Source: Pseudofrankia coriaricola | Lineage (GTDB): Bacteria > Actinomycetota > Actinomycetes > Frankiales > Frankiaceae | NCBI RefSeq assembly: GCF_001854805.1 | Contig: NZ_MBLO01000221.1 | Span: 16,424-80,423 of the forward strand | Direction of reading: 5' to 3' | DNA: 64,000 nt | Shown here: piece after piece, positions 1-8,836 of the stretch | Position numbering within the stretch: position 1 is the stretch's first letter | Layout: the number at the start of each line of letters is the position of its first letter | Made by a program: the position numbers and the translations under genes | Notes under the pieces: generated by a model | What the model was told of the DNA's origin: nothing | Databases searched by the model: none | Seen by the model: the letters and a program-made list of their open reading frames with translations, nothing else

Positions 1-381
1 CGCCCAGGCCCGTACCGGCGAGCGGCGTCCGGACAGGTCCAGGCCGCCGGTGGCGATCCCGTCGAGACGGCCGCTGTCGACTCCCGGGCAGAAGGTCTTG
101 CCCGCGCCGGTCACGACCGCGACCCGGATCCGCGGGTCACGGTCGACATGCTCGAGCGCCTCGAAGTAGCGCAGTTCCATGTCCGGGTTCCAGCCGTTGC
201 GCCGTTCCGGGCGGTTCAGCGTGACGAGGCCGACCCCGTCCGTGCCGACGTGCAGCAGCACCGGCCCGTCCGCGATGACCGCGACGTCGTCGCCGCCCGG
301 TGTGCCGTCGCTGCCTGGGGCGCGGCCGACCGCGCCTTCCGATGACCGCTCGTGCGCCGTCCCCACCTCGTTCCCTGTCAT
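1..381 (-). CDS. Enoyl-CoA hydratase/isomerase family protein, partial (C-terminus outside window)
   Basis: The first 127 codons of a crotonase-fold protein are present; the rest lies beyond base 1. The ATG at 381 follows a GAGGGG ribosome site. A Gly- and Ser-rich leader of about 35 residues precedes the conserved start of the fold, with the motif VTLNRPERRNGWNPDM and then VVTGAGKTFCPGVDSGRL, which matches the A-(F)-(S/C)-x-G-x-D oxyanion-hole segment of enoyl-CoA hydratases. The family hydrates or isomerises enoyl-CoA esters in beta-oxidation-like pathways. The neighbouring dehydrogenase, P450, ALDH and acyl-CoA ligase genes fit a shared catabolic role. The substrate cannot be named. Confidence 0.85.
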   Translation of the reverse strand, partial: MTGNEVGTAHERSSEGAVGRAPGSDGTPGGDDVAVIADGPVLLHVGTDGVGLVTLNRPERRNGWNPDMELRYFEALEHVDRDPRIRVAVVTGAGKTFCPGVDSGRLDGIATGGLDLSGRRSPVRAWA

Positions 382-858
382 CGTCCCCTCGGTTCGGTGT
401 GCCCGGCTCGGCGCGCGCGATCAGCCAGCACTGCGCGGCCGGCGCGTCGGGCAGGGCGGTAGTGGGGGCGCCACTACGGGCAGGCGGCCGGTCGCCGGCT
501 GATCTTGAATGCGGCGATGTCCGCTGCCGGTCGCGCGTTTGCGCGCCGCGCCGGCTCGCTGATCCACAGTCAAGATTGACGTCGACCTTGAGGTGCGCGG
601 CCCATAGTAAGGGGACTGTCTGGGCGACAAACGGGCGGGACCTCGACCGGCCGTACCGGCTTTCGGTCCGGGTGTGCCCACGAGATCCCTTACCCGGTCG
701 GTCGACGCCGCGCCGGTCTCCCGTCGAGCGGCTGTCGCCCTGGCACCGGCGGCCGTTGGGACGGTGGCCCTGCCGTGTGGCCGCATCCAAGAATTACAGA
801 CCGGCGGATAGCGGCGTGAACGCCGCGGGTCACAGAGAGAAACATCTCGTCCGGGCTG
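382..858. other. Non-coding stretch between the hydratase and the tetR repeat
   Basis: No convincing gene is visible on either strand. The open frames here have Arg/Pro-rich shadow composition and no recognisable motif. The segment should hold the promoter of the minus-strand hydratase, but I cannot point to clear -35 and -10 boxes. Confidence 0.4.
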
Positions 859-925
859 GCGGTGCGGTCACAACCGCGGTGCGGTCACAACCGCGGTGCG
901 GTCAACCCGCGGCGCGGTCAAACCC
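859..925. repeat. Four-copy 16-17 bp tandem repeat overlapping a tetR stop codon
   Basis: Units of the form GCGGTGCGGTCACAACC start at about 859, 876, 893 and 909. The first two are identical and the last two are slightly diverged (shortened to CAACCC or CAAACCC). The array includes the stop codon of the minus-strand TetR gene (918-920). Each unit carries a CCGCGG palindrome at its junction. Confidence 0.8.
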
Positions 926-1619
926 GGGGCCCGACGGGCAGGTCGCCGCCGCGAGGCAGGCGCATGGCCCGCAGGCAGAGCCGGCTCAGCTGGTCGACGG
1001 CGGTCGCCAGGTCGCGGTCGAGGGCTCCGTACGGGAACGACCGGTCGGCGAATCCCTCCACCATTCCGATGAGCCCGAGCAGCATGCGCTCCGGGCTGAC
1101 CTGGGACTCCGCCAGCCCGGCGCGCTGCAGCTGGCGGACCGGCTCGACGTGCCGGGCCACGGCTCGCATCCGAGAATCGGCCCGGATGGCCCGGACCTCC
1201 GCGTCGTGGCAGCTGATCTGGGTGATGAGCCCCAGAAACCGGGCCTCCAGCCGATAGGCCTCCAGGTATCGGCGGACGCTCGCCCGCATGAGTTCGTCCA
1301 GCCCGTCCAGGCGACCGGGCTCGAAGCGCAGGCCGTCAAGAGGCGTGCCCAGCCGGGCCGAGGCCTCGCGCGCGAGCTCCTGGAAGGCGGCCTCCTTTGA
1401 TTCGAAGTAGCGGTAGAACCCCCCGTGGGCCAGCCCGCCGAGATGGACGATGTCCGTGACGCGGGCGGCGTGGAACCCATCTCGCTCGAAGACAGTCCTG
1501 GCCGCCGCGAGCATCCGCGCCCGGGACTCCCGGAGCGCGGGCGAAAGCGGCGGTCCCGGCTGTTCGCGGTCCGCGGGCGGGTCGAACGGCAACGGTGATC
1601 TCCTCTCAGCCGCGTTCAC
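918..1619 (-). CDS. TetR/AcrR family transcriptional regulator
   Basis: A protein of up to 233 residues with a classical TetR N-terminal HTH domain: ARTVFERDGFHAARVTDIV, then LGGLAHGGFYRYFESKEAAF, ending with the YF-x-SKE recognition-helix signature. The remaining 150 or so residues form the variable ligand-binding helical domain. The gene follows the SDR gene by 21 bases on the same strand, so the two are probably cotranscribed. The GTG at 1619 is used here; a TTG at 1592 preceded by AGAGGAG is a plausible alternative start. It is probably a local repressor of the SDR unit; the ligand is unknown. Confidence 0.88.
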   Translation of the reverse strand: MNAAERRSPLPFDPPADREQPGPPLSPALRESRARMLAAARTVFERDGFHAARVTDIVHLGGLAHGGFYRYFESKEAAFQELAREASARLGTPLDGLRFEPGRLDGLDELMRASVRRYLEAYRLEARFLGLITQISCHDAEVRAIRADSRMRAVARHVEPVRQLQRAGLAESQVSPERMLLGLIGMVEGFADRSFPYGALDRDLATAVDQLSRLCLRAMRLPRGGDLPVGPRV

Positions 1620-1640
1620 GTGCCCCGATCCGTGAGCTGC

Positions 1641-2441
1641 CTAGTCGGTCTGGTCCGTCAGCAGCGCGGCCTGCATGCCGGCGTCGACGGGGATGTTGAC
1701 GCCGTTGAGGTAGGCGGCCGCGTCAGAGCCGAGGAACGCGAGCACCTGGGCGACCTCGCGCGCCGTCGCCGGGCGCCCCTGATGGCCCTGGCGGACCGCC
1801 CAGTCGAGCAGCTCGTCCGTCATCGTCGCCCGGAAGTCCGCGAGCAGCGGCGTGCTGATCGGGTTGGGGCAGGCGCCGGTGATGCGGATGCCCGACCGGC
1901 CGAGCGTCCGGGAGGCATAGAGGGTGTAGAGCTGGCCGCATTCCTTGGACAGGCCGTAGGGATCGGCGGTCAGCTCCGGGTGGCCGTCGAACCAGGCCAG
2001 CGACTCGTCCCAGTCGTCGATCGCCATGAGCTTCAGCAGGTCGTCGCGGTGGCTGGGCCAGCCGGTGCCCGCCATCGACGAGGTCAGCACGATGGCGGCG
2101 CCCGCGGTCATCCGCGCGGCGAGCCGCTGGGACAGCCGGCGGGTGGCGAGGAAGTTGACGCTCAGCACGGTCCGCGTCGGCTGGGTCGCGGCGACACCGG
2201 CATTGGCGAACAGCACGTGGACGGGGCCGTCGACCGCCGCGGCGGCGGCCTCCACCCCGGCCTCGGTGGACAGGTCCGCCTCGATGAACCGGTGCGTCGG
2301 CCCGGCCGGGGTGTCACGGTCGATCGCCGTGACGTGCGCCGCGCCGAGCTCGTCGAGCAGCTCGACGAGCGCCGCTCCCACGCCGGAGGCGGCGCCGGTC
2401 ACGACGACGCGTTTGCCCTGGTAGCTGAATGGGTCCCCCAC
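1641..2441 (-). CDS. Short-chain dehydrogenase/reductase (hydroxysteroid-dehydrogenase-like)
   Basis: A 266-residue classical SDR. The Rossmann motif TGAASGVG is near residue 13, followed by an acidic pair (AIDRD) that favours NAD(H), then FANAG, the catalytic Ser in LTSSMAG and the Y-x-x-x-K pair in YGLSKECGQLY. The overall pattern resembles 3-alpha-hydroxysteroid dehydrogenase/carbonyl reductase enzymes, but substrate assignment is inference. The start is the GTG at 2441, which sits five bases after an AGGAG site; an upstream in-frame ATG would add 32 low-complexity residues. It lies directly upstream of tetR and downstream of the separately terminated P450. Confidence 0.87.
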   Translation of the reverse strand: MGDPFSYQGKRVVVTGAASGVGAALVELLDELGAAHVTAIDRDTPAGPTHRFIEADLSTEAGVEAAAAAVDGPVHVLFANAGVAATQPTRTVLSVNFLATRRLSQRLAARMTAGAAIVLTSSMAGTGWPSHRDDLLKLMAIDDWDESLAWFDGHPELTADPYGLSKECGQLYTLYASRTLGRSGIRITGACPNPISTPLLADFRATMTDELLDWAVRQGHQGRPATAREVAQVLAFLGSDAAAYLNGVNIPVDAGMQAALLTDQTD

Positions 2442-2449
2442 GGGGCTCC

Positions 2450-2481
2450 TTCCTTGATGCCGACGTTCCTTGATGCCGACG
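2450..2481. repeat. Perfect 16-bp tandem duplication in the SDR leader
   Basis: TTCCTTGATGCCGACG occurs twice back to back (2450-2465 and 2466-2481), immediately upstream of the SDR start on the minus strand. The first copy overlaps the ribosome-binding region, so it duplicates part of the 5' leader. Confidence 0.85.
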
Positions 2482-2551
2482 GCGGGGCCGGACGTGCGGG
2501 CAGGCACCGGCCACGTGCCCGACGTGCGGGCGCCCACCCGGCGGCCCGGCG

Positions 2552-2577
2552 GCTCGGGCAGGCGGACCTGCCCGAGC
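2552..2577 (-). terminator. Strong hairpin downstream of P450
   Basis: GCTCGGGCAGG pairs perfectly with CCTGCCCGAGC (11 bp) around a CGGA tetraloop. It begins 11 bases after the P450 stop codon. There is no U-run, as is common in actinobacteria. Confidence 0.6.
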
Positions 2578-2588
2578 GCCTGGCCGCG

Positions 2589-3791
2589 TCAGCCGGTGAC
2601 CGCGGGGAGCGTCTCCCAGCCGCGGACGGTGGACGTGCGGGCCTGGCGGGCGTTCGACCAGTCGATCTCCCATTCCGGGAAGCGGCTGAGGACCTCGTCG
2701 AGGGCGACGCGGCCTTCGAGGCGGGCCAGCGCGGCGCCGAGGCAGTGGTGGATGCCGTAGCCGAAGGTGACGTGCCGGCCGATGTCGCGGTGGATGTCGA
2801 AACGGTCGGGCTCGGGGAACCGGTGCTCGTCGCGGTTGGCCGAGCCGTTCAGCAGCAGCATGATGCTGCCCTCGGGGACCGTCTGGCCGTGGTGCTCGAC
2901 GTCGCGCGCGACGTAGCGGGCCTGGACGGGCGACGGGGCCTCGTAGCGGAGCAGCTCCTCGATCGCGCCCGGGATGAGCGAGCGGTCGGCGACCAGCTCG
3001 CGGCGCGCCTCGGGGTTCTCGGCGAGAACCTTGCCGGTCCAGCCGATCAGCCTGGTCGTCGTCTCGTTGCCCGCGCCGGCCAGCAGCATGACGTAGGTGA
3101 CGATCTCCTCGCGGGTCAGTGTGCGGGTCGTGCCGTTCTCGTCCTCGAACTCGGTGGTCAGCATCTCGGTCATCAGGTCGTCCGACGGGTGCTTGGCCCG
3201 CCAGTCGATGTAGTCGCCATACAGCTCCATGCTGGCTGTGAAGTCGTCGTTCGGCGTGAGTTCGGTGCCGTCACCGGTGAGCCGCAGGCCCTCGTCGATC
3301 CGGTCACGGATCGACTCCTGGTCGTCCTCGGGAATGCCGAGCAGGTAGCCGATGGTGCGCATCGGCATCTGCGCGCCCAGGTCCCTGATGAAGTCGAACC
3401 GGCCCGCGCCGACGAGCGGGTCGAGGCTGCGCGCGCAGAACTCCCGGACCTTCGGCTCGAGCGCGAGCATCTTCTTCGGGGTGAAGACCCGGGCCAGGAT
3501 GCCCCGGTGAACCGTGTGGACCGGCGGGTCCTCGAACAGGATGTTGCCCGGCGGGAGCTCGATGTTGGCCTTGATGAGCTCCAGGACCGAGCCGCGGCCC
3601 GAGCGGTAGGTGTGCCAGTCCGCGAGCGCCGGCTCGACGTCGGCGAACCTGCTCAGCGCGAAGAAGTCGAACTTGTCGTTGCGGTATAACGGTGCCTCGT
3701 CGCGCAGCCGCCGCCACGTCGGGTACGGGTCGGCGTCTATCTGGGCGTCGTAGGGGTCGTAGTACACGTCGCCCGGGCTCGTCACCGTCAT
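2589..3791 (-). CDS. Cytochrome P450 monooxygenase
   Basis: A 400-residue soluble bacterial P450 of normal length. The I-helix oxygen-activation motif appears as LAGAGNETTTRLIGW, the K-helix E-x-x-R as EELLR, and the heme-binding loop as FGYGIHHCLGAALARLEG with the thiolate ligand at Cys350. The ATG at 3791 is preceded by AAGGAG with six-base spacing. Such enzymes hydroxylate hydrophobic substrates using ferredoxin and ferredoxin reductase; no redox partner gene is adjacent, so it must borrow one. The aldehyde dehydrogenase gene upstream on the same strand and the SDR gene downstream suggest alcohol-to-aldehyde-to-acid oxidation after hydroxylation. Confidence 0.95.
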   Translation of the reverse strand: MTVTSPGDVYYDPYDAQIDADPYPTWRRLRDEAPLYRNDKFDFFALSRFADVEPALADWHTYRSGRGSVLELIKANIELPPGNILFEDPPVHTVHRGILARVFTPKKMLALEPKVREFCARSLDPLVGAGRFDFIRDLGAQMPMRTIGYLLGIPEDDQESIRDRIDEGLRLTGDGTELTPNDDFTASMELYGDYIDWRAKHPSDDLMTEMLTTEFEDENGTTRTLTREEIVTYVMLLAGAGNETTTRLIGWTGKVLAENPEARRELVADRSLIPGAIEELLRYEAPSPVQARYVARDVEHHGQTVPEGSIMLLLNGSANRDEHRFPEPDRFDIHRDIGRHVTFGYGIHHCLGAALARLEGRVALDEVLSRFPEWEIDWSNARQARTSTVRGWETLPAVTG

Positions 3792-3867
3792 GCTCGGCTC
3801 CTTCTCGCGGCCGTGATCGTGAGGAGAATCATCCGTCGTCTCACCTCCGGCTGCCGCCAGTTCCGCC

Positions 3868-3917
3868 GCCGGCGGTTCCGCGGGGGCCGGCTGGGACGCC
3901 CCCGCGGAACCGCCGGC
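3868..3917 (-). terminator. 20-bp perfect inverted repeat after the aldehyde dehydrogenase gene
   Basis: The arms 3868-3887 and 3898-3917 are exact reverse complements (GCCGGCGGTTCCGCGGGGGC) around a 10-base loop. The hairpin starts 16 bases after the ALDH stop codon and separates it from the P450 gene, so the two genes are probably independent transcription units. Confidence 0.75.
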
Positions 3918-3933
3918 CAGTGGGGCCGCCTGG

Positions 3934-5418
3934 TCAGCCGCTGGGGTGGACGAGCGTCTGCGTCTCCAGGTAGGCCTCTAGCCCTTCCACGCCCATCTCG
4001 CGGCCGATGCCGGACTGCTTGAAGCCGCCAAACGGGTTCCTGAGCTCGACGACGGTGCCCGAGTTGATCGCGAGGACGCCGGTGCGGACGCGCCTGCCGA
4101 GGGCGGCTCCGTGGGCGGGGTCACCGGTCCAGACCGAGCCGGACAGGCCGTAGTGGGAGTCGTTGGCGATGCGGACGGCCTCGTCCTCGCTGTCGTACGG
4201 GATCACCGCCAGCACCGGGCCGAAGATCTCCTCCTGGGCGATCCGCATCCGGTTGTCGACGTCGGCGAACAGCGTCGGCTCGACGTACCAGCCCCGGTCC
4301 AGCTCGGCGGGCCGGCCGCCGCCGGAGACGAGACGGGCGCCCTCGCCCTTGCCGGCGCCGATGAGGCCCTCGACGCGGGTGCGCTGCCGTTCGGCCACGA
4401 GTGGGCCGACGAGGGTCTGCGGGTCGGCCGGGTCGCCGACCTTGGCCGTGGCGACGAGGTCGGCGAGGCCGTCGACGATCTCGCGGTAGCGGGTCCGGGG
4501 CGCGAGCACGCGGGTCTGGGCGGCGCACACCTGGCCGGTGTTCATGAACGCCGCGGGCAGCAGCGCCGGCAGGGCGGCGGTCAGGTCGGCGTCGTCGAGG
4601 ATGATCGCGGCGGACTTGCCGCCGAGCTCGAGGGTGCAGCGCTTGAGCTGCTCGCCGCAGATCGCGCCGATCCTGCGGCCGACCGCGGTGCTGCCCGTGA
4701 ACGAGACCTTGTCCAGCCCCGGGTGGCGCACCAGGAGCTCGCTCATCTCCCGGTCCGCGGTGATGATGTTGATGACGCCCGGAGGCAGGTCGACGGACTC
4801 GAGGACCTCGGCGAGCAGGTAGCCGGTCAGCGGCGTCTCCGGCGCCGACTTGATGACCATCGTCGACCCGGAGGCCAGGCTCGCGCCGATCTTCATCGCG
4901 ATCAGGAACAGGGGCACGTTCCACGGCACGATGCCCGCGCACACGCCGACCGGGGCCTTGACCACGGTCGCCGGGGCGAGGAGGCCGGGGCGCTCCTGTT
5001 CGAACGGGAAGGTACCGAGCAGGTCGGCGTAGCCGTCGAGGACCATGGCGGCGGCCAGCGTGTTGCCCAGCAGCGCGAAGGTGGAAGGCGCCCCCATCTC
5101 CGCGGTCACGGTGTCGGAGAACTCCTGCGCGCGTGCCTGGATCGCGGCGCTGATCGCCCGGATCGTCGTGGCCCGCTGGGCGGGGGAGGTGCGCGGCCAG
5201 GGGCCGTCCTCGAATGCCGACCGTGCCGCGGCGACCGCGCGGTCGATGTCGGTCCCGTCCGCTTCGGGGACGGTCGCGATGACCTCCTCCGTGTGCGGCG
5301 AGGTCACGTCGATAGTGCGGCCGCTCGCTGGCGCTACCCAGGTGCCGCCGATGAACAACCGATCCTTGACGACCGGCGAGGTGACCGGCGACGTGCTTTC
5401 CGCGGGCAGTAAGGACAT
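3934..5418 (-). CDS. NAD(P)-dependent aldehyde dehydrogenase
   Basis: A 494-residue member of the ALDH superfamily. The cofactor-domain motif FTGSTAVGRRI is followed by LELGGKSAAIILDDADL with the general-base Glu264, then NTGQVCAAQTRV with the nucleophile Cys298, and the C-terminal EIFGPVLAVIPY and NPFGGFKQSGIGRE signatures. It oxidises an aldehyde to a carboxylate in the cytosol. The ATG at 5418 is chosen because GGAG stands seven bases upstream and the resulting length is typical; a longer frame adds 21 unlikely residues. Context suggests it oxidises the product of the P450/SDR steps. Confidence 0.95.
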   Translation of the reverse strand: MSLLPAESTSPVTSPVVKDRLFIGGTWVAPASGRTIDVTSPHTEEVIATVPEADGTDIDRAVAAARSAFEDGPWPRTSPAQRATTIRAISAAIQARAQEFSDTVTAEMGAPSTFALLGNTLAAAMVLDGYADLLGTFPFEQERPGLLAPATVVKAPVGVCAGIVPWNVPLFLIAMKIGASLASGSTMVIKSAPETPLTGYLLAEVLESVDLPPGVINIITADREMSELLVRHPGLDKVSFTGSTAVGRRIGAICGEQLKRCTLELGGKSAAIILDDADLTAALPALLPAAFMNTGQVCAAQTRVLAPRTRYREIVDGLADLVATAKVGDPADPQTLVGPLVAERQRTRVEGLIGAGKGEGARLVSGGGRPAELDRGWYVEPTLFADVDNRMRIAQEEIFGPVLAVIPYDSEDEAVRIANDSHYGLSGSVWTGDPAHGAALGRRVRTGVLAINSGTVVELRNPFGGFKQSGIGREMGVEGLEAYLETQTLVHPSG

Positions 5419-5795
5419 AAGGCGGCTCCGGCGGGTAGGTACGTCACACGACTTCGCCAGCGGGCGCCGCCCCGGCGGCATGAATCCAAGCCCGACTGGC
5501 GCTGGGCCGGCTCGCGGTCGCGGTGGCGGTGCCGGGAGTCCGGCGCCGGGTGAGCAACCACCTGACGCCGCTCGTTTCCGCCTTGGCTACGAGTCGAATT
5601 CGCAGCGTTTCATGGCGCACTGCGCGAAGCAACAGTCGCATTATGCGAACGGCGGTCCCGGTGCCGGACGCTCCGCGCCCGCACCCGGGCGCCGCCTGTC
5701 GGGCGCTGAGCGCCCTCCCTGCGTGGATTCCGGGCTGACGCATATGACGGTGGTCCGGCTGATCCCGCTCGACGAGGTGGCTGGGTTGGTACTGC
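5419..5795. other. Non-coding stretch upstream of the aldehyde dehydrogenase gene
   Basis: No convincing gene is seen on either strand in these 377 bases. It must contain the minus-strand ALDH promoter. Open frames here are short and lack family motifs. Confidence 0.4.
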
Positions 5796-5927
5796 GCTGG
5801 TGCGCCGTCACTTGTTGTGGCTGGGTTTCGTGTTTTGCCACAGGGGTGGGTCGGTGTCGCTGCTGGTGCGGCGTTACTTGTTGTGGCTGGGTTTCGCGTC
5901 CTGCCACAGGGCGGGCGGGTGTCCCTG
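5796..5927. repeat. Two 66-bp direct repeats covering the 3' end of the IclR gene
   Basis: Copy one (5796-5861) and copy two (5862-5927) are tandem and clearly related. Both contain CTTGTTGTGGCTGGGTTTCG and a following TGCCACAGGG. Copy two encodes the last codons and stop of the IclR gene; copy one lies just beyond the stop. The period equals 22 codons. Confidence 0.8.
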
Positions 5928-6890
5928 GGTGAGAGCTGTCAGGGTCTCGGCGGCCGCGCGCACGCGCTCGCCGAGGTCGATGACCTCGGCGCCGGTCCGA
6001 ACGGGCGCGTAGTGCTGGTCGGAGGCGCAGATCGCCGCCAGCACGACGACGACGTCACCGCGGGCGTCGAACACGGGGGCGCTGACCGTGGTCGCGCGGT
6101 AGGTGCCGCCCGGCTCGATCGTCGCGGGCAGCGCGTCGGCGAGGCCGAACATCCGGTGGACCTCGCTCAGGATCCGGCGCAGCGCCGCGGCGTGCTCGGC
6201 GCCTCGCTGGTCCTCGCCGAGCTCCGCGGCCAGCAGGTCGAGGCGCTCGCGCAGGTGCCTGTCCACCTCGACGCCCCAGCCGCGCGCCCGCAGCCCGGCG
6301 AGGCTCGGGGTGATCTGTGCCAGCGCGTCGCGCGGCCGGTCCGGGCCCAGCCGGTCAAGCCACTGCTCGACGGCGGTGGGGTCGTCCGACCAGGCGACGC
6401 AGACCGCTCCGATCGGCGGCTGCCGCGGAAACCGGTCGCCCAGGCGCAGGTAGCGGTAGGCCGCGCCCGTGCCGACCGCCGCGCCGCCGGCGCCGTTCAG
6501 CGCCGGCTGGGGCGGCTGCCCGATCTCGCCGATGAGCAGCTCGTCCCGCTCACCGGGAATCGCGCCCGTGACCAGCGCGAGACAGGTCAGCTCGGTCACC
6601 GCGGCGAGGTCGTGGACCACCGGGCGGGCGGCGTCGATGACGGCGTGGCTGCGGCCCGCGGCCCGCCCGGCCGCGACCAGCGCCGGGCCGAGCCGGTACG
6701 TGTGCCGCTCCGGGTGGCGCAGCAGCCAGCCACGCCGGGCCAGCGTCACGACCATCGGGTGGATCGTCGTCTTGCTGAGGCCGAGCGCTCGCGCGATCTC
6801 GGCCAGGGTGGCGCCGTCGACGGGGCGGGCCGCGAGGAGGTCCACCAGGTCGAGTAGCCGATCTGTCTGCGGTGATGGTCTGCTGCTCAT
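5874..6890 (-). CDS. IclR-type transcriptional regulator
   Basis: A 338-residue protein with an N-terminal winged HTH (residues about 8-65: LLDLVDLLAARPVDGATLAE, ARALGLSKTTIHPMVVTLAR) typical of IclR regulators, then a large C-terminal effector domain containing YRLGPALVAAG, a standard IclR linker motif. The protein is longer than the usual 250 or so residues. The ATG at 6890 has only a weak ribosome site. It is divergent from the acyl-CoA ligase gene at 7181, with a shared 290-base promoter region, and is a good candidate regulator of that gene. The ligand is unknown. Confidence 0.85.
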   Translation of the reverse strand: MSSRPSPQTDRLLDLVDLLAARPVDGATLAEIARALGLSKTTIHPMVVTLARRGWLLRHPERHTYRLGPALVAAGRAAGRSHAVIDAARPVVHDLAAVTELTCLALVTGAIPGERDELLIGEIGQPPQPALNGAGGAAVGTGAAYRYLRLGDRFPRQPPIGAVCVAWSDDPTAVEQWLDRLGPDRPRDALAQITPSLAGLRARGWGVEVDRHLRERLDLLAAELGEDQRGAEHAAALRRILSEVHRMFGLADALPATIEPGGTYRATTVSAPVFDARGDVVVVLAAICASDQHYAPVRTGAEVIDLGERVRAAAETLTALTQGHPPALWQDAKPSHNK

Positions 6891-7180
6891 GATGCGGCGA
6901 CCGTAGCTCAGCCGGCTGCCGGTTCGCATGGTGCGCCCATGGCTTCGCACAGTGCGTACCCGGACCGGCTGGTCCGTTGCGAGTGCCCGTCCGCCGCGGC
7001 TAGGGTCACGAGGTCGAAGTCGATGTCGACATAAACCTCGGCCGAGACTGGCCCGCTGGTGCGAGCTGACATCGGCGGAGGCGGCGGCCGTCGCGTGCGC
7101 CGAATCGCGCGCGGACAATGCGGGACTATGAACGGCGGCGTTCGGTGCGGCTGTCGGCGGATTGCGGAGGTGAGGCGGCC

Positions 7181-8836
7181 GTGACGACCGTGGGCGAGCT
7201 GCTGCTCGGGCGGGCGGGCAGTGATGCCGTCGCGCTGTTGTTCGGAGACGAGCGCTGGACCTACCGGCAGCTGGTCGAAGAGGCGTCCCGCCGCGCGTCG
7301 GTGTTCGAGTCGTTACGCGACGACGGCCGCCCGCCGCACATCGGCGTTCTGCTCGACAACGTGCCCGACTATCTGTTCTGGCTGGGCGCGGCGGCGTTGT
7401 CGGGCTCGGTGGTCGTCGGCATCAACGCGACCTACCGGGGCGAGGCGCTGGCGCAGCTGGTGCGGCACACCGACTGCCAGGTCCTGGTGACCTCCGCGGG
7501 TTACCAGCCCATGCTGGAAGGCACGGATACCGGAGTCGCCGCGGAGCGGACGCTGCTCGTCGACAGCGATGAGTACGCCTCCCAGCTCACCGCCGCGCCT
7601 TCCGCGCCGCGCGCGCGGCCGGTCGCCGCCGATGACCTGTTCCTGTTGATTTTCACGTCCGGTTCGACCGGGCTGCCGAAGGCGGTGCGCTGCACGCAGG
7701 GCCGGTTCGCCCGCACCGGCGCCCACGTGGCGCGGATCGCCGGGCTTGGTGTCGGTGGCGGTGCTGGTGTCGGCGGCGGGGACGGCGGGGCCGTGGGTGA
7801 CGTGGTGTACGCGCCGTTGCCGTTCTTCCATTCCAGCTCGCTGTTCACGGGCTGGTCGTCGGCCCTCAACGCCGGTATTCCGATCGCGACTCGGGCGAAG
7901 TTCTCCGCCTCGGGCACGCTGCCGGACATCCGCCGCCACAGCGCGACGATGCTCACCTATACCGGCAAGGTCCTGAACTACATCCTCGCCACCCCCGAGC
8001 GTGACGACGACGCGGACAGCCCGTTGCGGCTCGCGATCGGCAACGAGGCGTCGACGCGGGACATCCGCGAGTTCGCCCGCCGGTTCGGCTGCTCCGTCCG
8101 GGACAGCTACGGCTCCACCGAGGGCATCATCATCATCCGGCGCGACCCCTCGATGCCCGAGAACGCTCTCGGCACCGCCGACCAGACGGTCAAGGTCCTC
8201 GACCCGGAGACGGGCGCGGAATGCCCGGCGGTGGTCCTTGACGCGGCCGGTCGACCGGCGAATCTGGACGAGGCGGTCGGTGAGATCGTCGAGACCTCGC
8301 CCGTGTCGGGGTTCGAGGGCTATTACAACAACGAGGACGCGACCCGGGCCCGGTTCCGGGACGGTGCCTACTGGTCCGGTGACCTCGCCTACCGCGACGC
8401 GGACGGCTGGCTGTACTTCGCCGGGCGGTCGAACGAGTGGCTGCGCGTCGACGGTGAGAACTTCGCCGCGGCGCCGGTGGAGGCGATTCTCGCCCGCCAT
8501 CCCGAGGTCCGTTCGGTCGCGGTCTACGCAGTGCCCGACGACCCGGTAGGGGACCGGGTGATGGCGGCGCTGGAGCTGCGGGACGGCGCCGGCTTCGACC
8601 CGGCGGCGTTCGACGCGTTCCTCGCCGAGCAGCCTGACCTTGGGCCCAAGTGGGTGCCGGCCTTCGTCCGGGTGACCGGCGAGCTGCCGAAACTGGCCAG
8701 CATGAAGATCGACAAGCGCCGCCTCCGTCGGGAGGCCTGGCGTTCCGGACCGGTCGTATGGCGCCCCGCCAAGGGCGAGCCGCTGCGCTCCCTCGACGAC
8801 ACCGACCGCGCCCGGCTCGAACCGCTACTGGGCTGA
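7181..8836 (+). CDS. AMP-dependent acyl-CoA synthetase/ligase (FadD-like)
   Basis: A 551-residue ANL-superfamily enzyme that activates a carboxylate as acyl-AMP and transfers it to CoA. The P-loop is [14 protein letters not shown], the A5 motif YGSTEGIII, and the A7-A8 hinge YWSGDLAYRDADG followed by FAGRSNEWLRVDGENF. The A10 segment LPKLASMKIDKRRLR carries the catalytic Lys. The GTG at 7181 follows GGAGG at 7166-7170; an in-frame ATG at 7118 would add 21 residues and has no ribosome site. A Gly-rich loop (about residues 190-205) is a local oddity. Divergent from IclR, it probably activates an acid for beta-oxidation. Confidence 0.93.
   Translation: MTTVGELLLGRAGSDAVALLFGDERWTYRQLVEEASRRASVFESLRDDGRPPHIGVLLDNVPDYLFWLGAAALSGSVVVGINATYRGEALAQLVRHTDCQVLVTSAGYQPMLEGTDTGVAAERTLLVDSDEYASQLTAAPSAPRARPVAADDLFLLIFTSGSTGLPKAVRCTQGRFARTGAHVARIAGLGVGGGAGVGGGDGGAVGDVVYAPLPFFHSSSLFTGWSSALNAGIPIATRAKFSASGTLPDIRRHSATMLTYTGKVLNYILATPERDDDADSPLRLAIGNEASTRDIREFARRFGCSVRDSYGSTEGIIIIRRDPSMPENALGTADQTVKVLDPETGAECPAVVLDAAGRPANLDEAVGEIVETSPVSGFEGYYNNEDATRARFRDGAYWSGDLAYRDADGWLYFAGRSNEWLRVDGENFAAAPVEAILARHPEVRSVAVYAVPDDPVGDRVMAALELRDGAGFDPAAFDAFLAEQPDLGPKWVPAFVRVTGELPKLASMKIDKRRLRREAWRSGPVVWRPAKGEPLRSLDDTDRARLEPLLG

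Noticed and set aside
1620..3689. A long open frame on the plus strand across the SDR and P450 genes
   Set aside because: It is antisense to two genes with clear motifs, is rich in Arg/Gly/Val with no domain, and results from the high GC content.
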